In this document: positions 20,740 to 25,000 of the stretch, in pieces | How positions within the stretch are numbered: the first letter of the stretch is position 1 | How the letters are laid out: every line of letters starts with the position of its first letter | NCBI GenBank assembly: GCA_009663005.1 | Contig: CM018911.1 | Coordinates: 15,577,436 to 15,602,435 of the forward strand | Source: Actinidia chinensis | Taxonomy: Eukaryota; Streptophyta; Magnoliopsida; Ericales; Actinidiaceae | Direction of reading: 5' to 3' | DNA: 25,000 nucleotides | Position numbers and translations under genes: made by a program | The notes under the pieces: generated by a model | Told to the model about the DNA's origin: nothing | What the model saw: the letters and a program-made list of their open reading frames with translations, nothing else | The model's database searches: none

Positions 20740-20889
20740 CCGGACTTTCAACGTGGGCTTATGATATTCCTCCGTATCGTGCCATCTAAGACTTTTTTTT
20801 GTCAATTCCCGGATTTCACACCTGGCTATGTGGAACATGCCATCCGTATCGTTGCATCCTAGGAATGTAATTTTGTTCAATTTCCCGGA
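20740..20889. repeat. Imperfect tandem repeats inside the solo LTR
   Basis: CCGGA marks three unit edges at 20740, 20809 and 20885. Within each unit TCCGTATCG (20771 and 20843) is followed by a T-rich stretch and CAATT(T)CCCGGA. Units are about 69 and 76 bp. A further TCCGTATC occurs at 21174. Such repeats in LTRs often sit in the U3 region and can act as promoter elements. Confidence 0.7.
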
Positions 20890-22080
20890 AGGGCAAAACC
20901 CCGGGGCCGTTCCCCCCCACCCCCATCTCGGCGTCCTTCACTCCCGTGTGGACAAGCTAGGACAACACCCCAGGCAAATCCCCACATGCGATAGCCTGCC
21001 ACCTTGCAGGGGAAAAACCCGTGCAGCCAACACGAATGGGATAGCCGCGAGGCCTGCGGACATAAGGGCCCAACTGGACAAAGTTGATCAGCCACCCAAC
21101 CCTCTGCCGGGCTCCCCCACAGCTTCTCCGCTCTCCTCCGCGACGGCACTCGCCCCCCCCATATAACAATTCATCCGTATCTTGGCCAGGTGATGCGAAC
21201 GGGACGGAGGAGACAGTGACCAAGACACCCCGGCGGCACATCTATCCCCTACTGGAACTCGGAATGAATGGGCAGCATCGAGACGTCCACCCGGTCCCCC
21301 TCGTAGTGTCAGGGGCTCACAGGACAACATCCACAGCGAAGAAAAGGAGAATCGCGAGCAAAAGGTAAAAAAGAGAACAGGGACGAAACAAACACGGGCA
21401 AGCTGCGACCGCGCGGGGAAAGGGGGTACAGTTGCGGAAAGAAGGAAGCGGCGCAAAAGGGACTGAAATACAGAAGCAAATTTACGGAAATCAATGTCAA
21501 AGTAACATAAAATAAGTAATTAAAGAGACCAATTTCAATGTAATTACTGTACAAAATTTTATAAGCATTTATGAGCATGAATTTGACAATAAATATGATG
21601 ATATTAAGGCAAAATAATTTTAGATAAAATTTGCACATTTCATCTCTTAAATTTTCGCCATAAAAAATTAATTTATGCTCATCAACACTCAATTTTTCAT
21701 TTCAAGTTTAATTACAAAAAAATACTATTTTAAATACTTTATATAAGCTATTAACAAAAACCCAAAGTAAAAACTCAAACAAACTAACCCACTTTACCTC
21801 AAATATAAATTTGATACCGTCCGATATGAAGATCAGGCTTCCATGATCGTCATACTAAAAATTTTGCATAATCCAACGTCATCTCACCGTTGATCGGCAC
21901 AACCTAGAGGGATAAGAAAAAAACTTAACCAAAACCATATAAGTGCAGATCAATTTGTTTCTCTCGTATGTAGCGGATACTTTGTTTGCTCTCTTTTCTA
22001 TTATCTTTATTTATGATCTCCGTATGCATACGATTCTGACCCCCTCCTATTAAGATGTGTATAATTATATTTATCCTATA

Positions 22081-22126
22081 TAATATATTATTTTATTATT
22101 TTATTATTTATTATTTTATTATTTTT
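22081..22126. repeat. TTATT-type simple repeat
   Basis: Low-complexity run of TTATT and TTTTATTA units inside the solo LTR. Confidence 0.85.
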
Positions 22127-22345
22127 CTGTTCTTTTTCTTTTCTGTCCGTTTTGCCTTTTTCTTTCGCGCCGCGCTTCCGGCGCCCGCACCAATGGGATT
22201 AAATTTCTTATATAAAAATTACACTTTAGCCCCTCCAACTGTTATTTACATTATATCATCTCAATTTAAATGTCTTCTTTAATTTAATCCACCAAGTTAA
22301 AATCGTGCAAATTTAAACTTAATACAACATCCAAAGTCTTAAAAT

Positions 22346-22372
22346 ATTATATATATATATATATATTATATA
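22346..22372. repeat. (TA)n simple repeat
   Basis: About 27 bp of TA alternation near the right end of the solo LTR. Confidence 0.85.
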
Positions 22373-22412
22373 TTTAAAATTAAAAAAAATAAATTTGAAA
22401 CCTTACAGGAGG

Positions 22413-22728
22413 CTATGTTGTATTTGGGGGGAGTGCCTTTATGGTGCTAGTAGAGAGTACCAGAGATCTGACAGGGAGGGCTAGATTAGAATTGGTTTAG
22501 CTGTGAGAGGATAACAAGATTGAGAGATACAGCGAGATGAGCAGAGAGTGCTGAGAGTTGAGTGGAGATGAGCTCCTCCCTATGTACTCATTGTAATTCA
22601 TTCCAGAGATAGTGAATTATGGTTCCTCTCCGTGGATGTAGGAATTGTTGGCCGGAACCACGTTAAATTCTTGGTCGTGTGTGTGTTGATTATGTAGTTG
22701 TGGACTGGTGATTAGTCTTTGGGCCACA
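22413..22728 (+). mobile_element. Copia-type LTR, right part
   Basis: Continues the LTR interrupted at 20228. CTCTCCGTGGATGTAGG and GGAACCACGTTAAATTCTTG match the R/U5 wording of plant Copia LTRs (the 'cccgtggacgtagg... gaaccacgtaaattctt' pattern). The end is placed at CCACA, just before a primer-site-like sequence. Confidence 0.65.
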
Positions 22729-22731
22729 AAT

Positions 22732-22745
22732 TGGTTTATAGAGCC
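22732..22745 (+). other. Degenerate primer-binding site (initiator tRNA-Met type)
   Basis: TGGTTTATAGAGCC resembles TGGTATCAGAGCC, the primer site complementary to the 3' end of initiator tRNA-Met used by most plant Copia elements. It has one extra base and two changes, so it is probably decayed. Confidence 0.55.
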
Positions 22746-22881
22746 ACGTTCGAGTCACGGAGAGTCATCGGAGTACCACGGAGAGTAACTTTGAATTAGG
22801 AGCAAATTCGAAGTGCTCAAAACGGCGTTTGAGCATACACACCAGATCGTCTCGTCGAGACGAAGCTCTCAGCACCAGAAC

Positions 22882-22917
<36 letters not shown>

Positions 22918-23937
22918 ACGCACATGAAGTTCGGCGCGTCAGATCCACGCGGGCCCCCACACGCCCCACGCGCGCCATTGGGAAGAAGATGATGCTTCCT
23001 ACGCGCCTCACGCTTATCAGGCTGGGAATTAGAAAGGGAAACATCAGATTATTAAAAAGAAAAAGAAATAAGAAAAAAAGGAGAGAAAAGGAAAAAAGGA
23101 AAAAAAAGTGTAATGATGGTGTTTTTTTGGGATGGGAAGAATTTCAAACAGGGAGCATCTGTCAAGCCATTAACAGTCAAACGAGCCGTGGAGCCGGTCA
23201 CCGAGCCGTGACCACGAGGAGCCGGGTTTGACCAGAGCTGTTGACCCGTGACCGAGCCAAGCGGAGTGGACCAGCCGTTGACTGACGTTGATCGTTGACA
23301 AGTGTGGACCAGCGCTGACCGAACGGGGACCAGCCGTTGACCGGTCACTGTTGACCTTTTGACCAAAACAGTAAATTGCACTTTCAGTCCCTGGACTTGA
23401 TGTTAATTATAGCTTGGCCCCTGAGTTTGGAAAATTACAAATTTAAGTCCCTGAAGTTAGGATTTATGTCAATGTGGGTCCAAGAAGAGTCTGATTTCGA
23501 CGGAAAAAGCCTTTCTGAGTTTCTCGGCAGTCAGGATTCATCGCTGAGGTCGGATTTTTTTAAAGATTTGGCTTCTATTTTGGAGAAGTAAGGAAGACGG
23601 AGTAAGTAATTTGAGGAGCCCGGGATATCAAATTGCTTTCAGATGCGGATTACGCCCTAGGAAAACCAAAGGATGAGAAGAGATGAACAGGAAGATGATT
23701 GGGCAGATCAGACAATGCAGTGAACGAGGTGTGCATCATGTAGCTAATGAGATGAGTGTGCAGATCAGAAAATGCATGCTTGAAACACAGGGGGTTGTTC
23801 CAAATGTAGCGATGAGACGAGTGCTCATGGTTGTGGACCAAATTGGAGGAGTGTACCAGAGAGAAAGACATCTCAGAACAAAGTCTTATTGAGAAGGTTG
23901 TGTTTGAAGCTTTCAGAGAGGGAATACAGGGGCCGGA

Positions 23938-23973
<36 letters not shown>

Positions 23974-24359
23974 TCAAAGAATGAGCTAAGAGAAGAGTCT
24001 CAAGAAGGAGGTCACGAGGTCAAGAGATAAGAGAAGAGGTCAAAGAAGATGATACCGGCAGATGATGGCGGAGGGCAGAATCAGAGGTCGCACGTAAGTG
24101 CTTTATTGCGAAGGAGGGACAAGAAAGGAATTGTCCAAGCGAACGAAGCACAAGATCAGCTTCGATGGGGCCGCAAAGCAACAACAAAAAAACAATGATG
24201 GCTGAGGATGAGAAGTGATGTTCTCATAGCAGCATCGGCCAGATGAAGAGTCAGATTGGATTTTGATTCAGGAATGGCTTACCATTTGTGCCAGAAGACA
24301 AAGAGGTGTTCTCTACAAATGATAGCCAGGCGAGGGACTTGTTCGATGGATAACGACGG

Positions 24360-24390
<31 letters not shown>

Positions 24391-25000
24391 TGGCAGAGAC
24401 GGGAGATCAATGAAGGTGACCGGGGTATAAGGGCATGTTTCATTGAGATGCAGGAGTCGAAGCGATGTAAGCTTTTGAAGCTAGTGGAGGAAAAATCAGA
24501 GTTCAAAGGGAAACAATGAGAAGCCGCAGGAGAAGGAAGTCCGGAAAGGGTAGACGACTTGAGGAGAATGGTCATGACAGGAGAGCTGCTGTCCGACATA
24601 GTAGGTCCAAGTGTGGGTATTAGAAAGATGGAGGACGAAAAAGACGCAAAGAAGAGCAATCGTTTGCACAGAGCATGCAAGCAAGCGCAAGGAAGTACCT
24701 GATGGATATATACTTGAAGGATCCACAGTGGAACCAGCGAGCGCAAGGAGAGGAGAGTGCTTGGGATACGTGTGCGGAAAGTCTGCCAGACACGGAGAAG
24801 GTTGCAACCGTGCAGGATGTCCATGACAGATAGCTCAGAGGAGCGAGCGACGAGTCGATGCACAACGACAGGACGCGAACGTCGCCGAAAGGAGTTCTTT
24901 TCGCTCTGAGATCAGAGTGGCTGGGAATCTCTCTAGTTGTGCACACTAAGGGAGGAGAGAGGGAGTCACACGACTTGCAAAGCGACCGTACTTGCAGCGC
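22746..25000 (+). mobile_element. Leader/internal region of the Copia-type element, no coding domain seen
   Basis: The sequence following the primer site runs to the window end without recognisable gag, protease, integrase or reverse transcriptase. It starts with GC-rich leader-like DNA (22800-22990), then an A-rich tract (23040-23110), a TTGAC-rich block, and a long purine-rich stretch (about 23590-25000). Frames such as 23683-23892 and 24256-24519 are unrecognised. Either the coding part lies further right or this is a non-autonomous, LARD-like derivative. A second insertion within it is not excluded. Confidence 0.4.
23228..23363 (+). promoter_or_regulatory. Cluster of seven TTGAC motifs
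   Basis: TTGAC occurs at 23228, 23241, 23278, 23295, 23337, 23351 and 23359. Six of the seven are TTGAC(C/T), the core of the W-box bound by WRKY transcription factors. Two more, inverted, lie at 23161 and 23175. Some of the block consists of GACCAGCCGTTGAC-type repeats, so the cluster partly reflects local duplication. Confidence 0.6.

Larger units (their letters stand above)
20229..22407. mobile_element. Solo LTR, 2,179 bp, nested in the Copia-type LTR
   Basis: Begins TGTCACGCCCGG and ends CCTTACA, giving the standard TG...CA (here TGT...ACA) LTR ends. It is flanked by perfect 5-bp direct repeats, GGAGG, at 20224-20228 and 22408-22412. No second LTR, primer site or coding region lies within, so this is a solo LTR left by recombination between two LTRs. 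The length and the TGTCACG start suggest a Gypsy-type parent; that is inference. The interior has a GC-rich island (about 20880-21460), imperfect tandem repeats and AT-rich simple sequence. Frames inside (for example 20828-21166) are by-products of the GC-rich part. Confidence 0.88.

Noticed and set aside
20828..21456. Several overlapping frames of 90-122 codons on both strands
   Set aside because: They all lie in the GC-rich part of the solo LTR, where stop codons are rare. They overlap one another and show no domain.
24279..24863. 194-codon minus-strand frame as a protein gene
   Set aside because: It opens with GTG, not ATG, lies opposite a purine-rich repeat-like strand, and shows no domain. 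Composition alone can keep it open.
1..25000. CRISPR array, phage, operon or bacterial defence system
   Set aside because: There are no regularly spaced repeats, no compact co-directional genes and no bacterial-type ribosome sites. All recognisable content is plant nuclear.

Overview
This window looks like nuclear DNA of a flowering plant, probably a eudicot. It is AT-rich, almost free of long reading frames, and crowded with typical plant mobile elements: tRNA-derived SINEs, a Mutator-like element, hAT-like and Tourist-like short elements, and Copia and Gypsy LTR pieces. The only convincing intact gene is a single-exon F-box protein of the plant F-box-associated family. I cannot name the species from sequence alone.

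Layout. 1-5265 is AT-rich intergenic DNA holding two related SINE copies (1075-1374 and 3969-4424), each with a target-site duplication. The second copy has a duplicated tRNA-like head. 5266-6173 is a Mutator-like element with long terminal inverted repeats, a perfect 9-bp target duplication and a GC-rich, exon-like core. 6661-7159 is a GC-rich fold-back, hAT-like element. 7160-11300 is AT-rich with decayed dispersed repeats. 11304-11754 is a Tourist-like element with TAA target duplications. 11833-13085 holds a tRNA-like stretch and then a badly decayed retroelement gag-like reading frame with one recognisable intron. 13086-17350 shows no gene I can support.

17548-17900 is a 3' fragment of a broken F-box gene, and 18360-19655 is the intact F-box gene. 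Both lie on the minus strand, so this is a small tandem F-box cluster with one live and one dead member. The gene's upstream region carries a TATA box and a telo-box, then a dispersed repeat.

From 20032 onward there is a nested structure. A Copia-type LTR (20032-20228 continuing at 22413-22728, with a degenerate initiator-tRNA-Met-like primer site just after it) is interrupted by a 2,179-bp solo LTR (20229-22407) flanked by perfect GGAGG duplications. The rest, to 25000, reads as the leader or internal region of the Copia-type element. It includes a dense cluster of TTGAC motifs and a long purine-rich stretch, but no recognisable gag or pol.

I found no CRISPR array, operon or bacterial-type defence system, as expected for plant DNA. 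The most interesting items are the Mutator-like element with a possibly captured core, the SINE family with a duplicated head, the nested LTRs with a TTGAC cluster, and the live/dead F-box pair.
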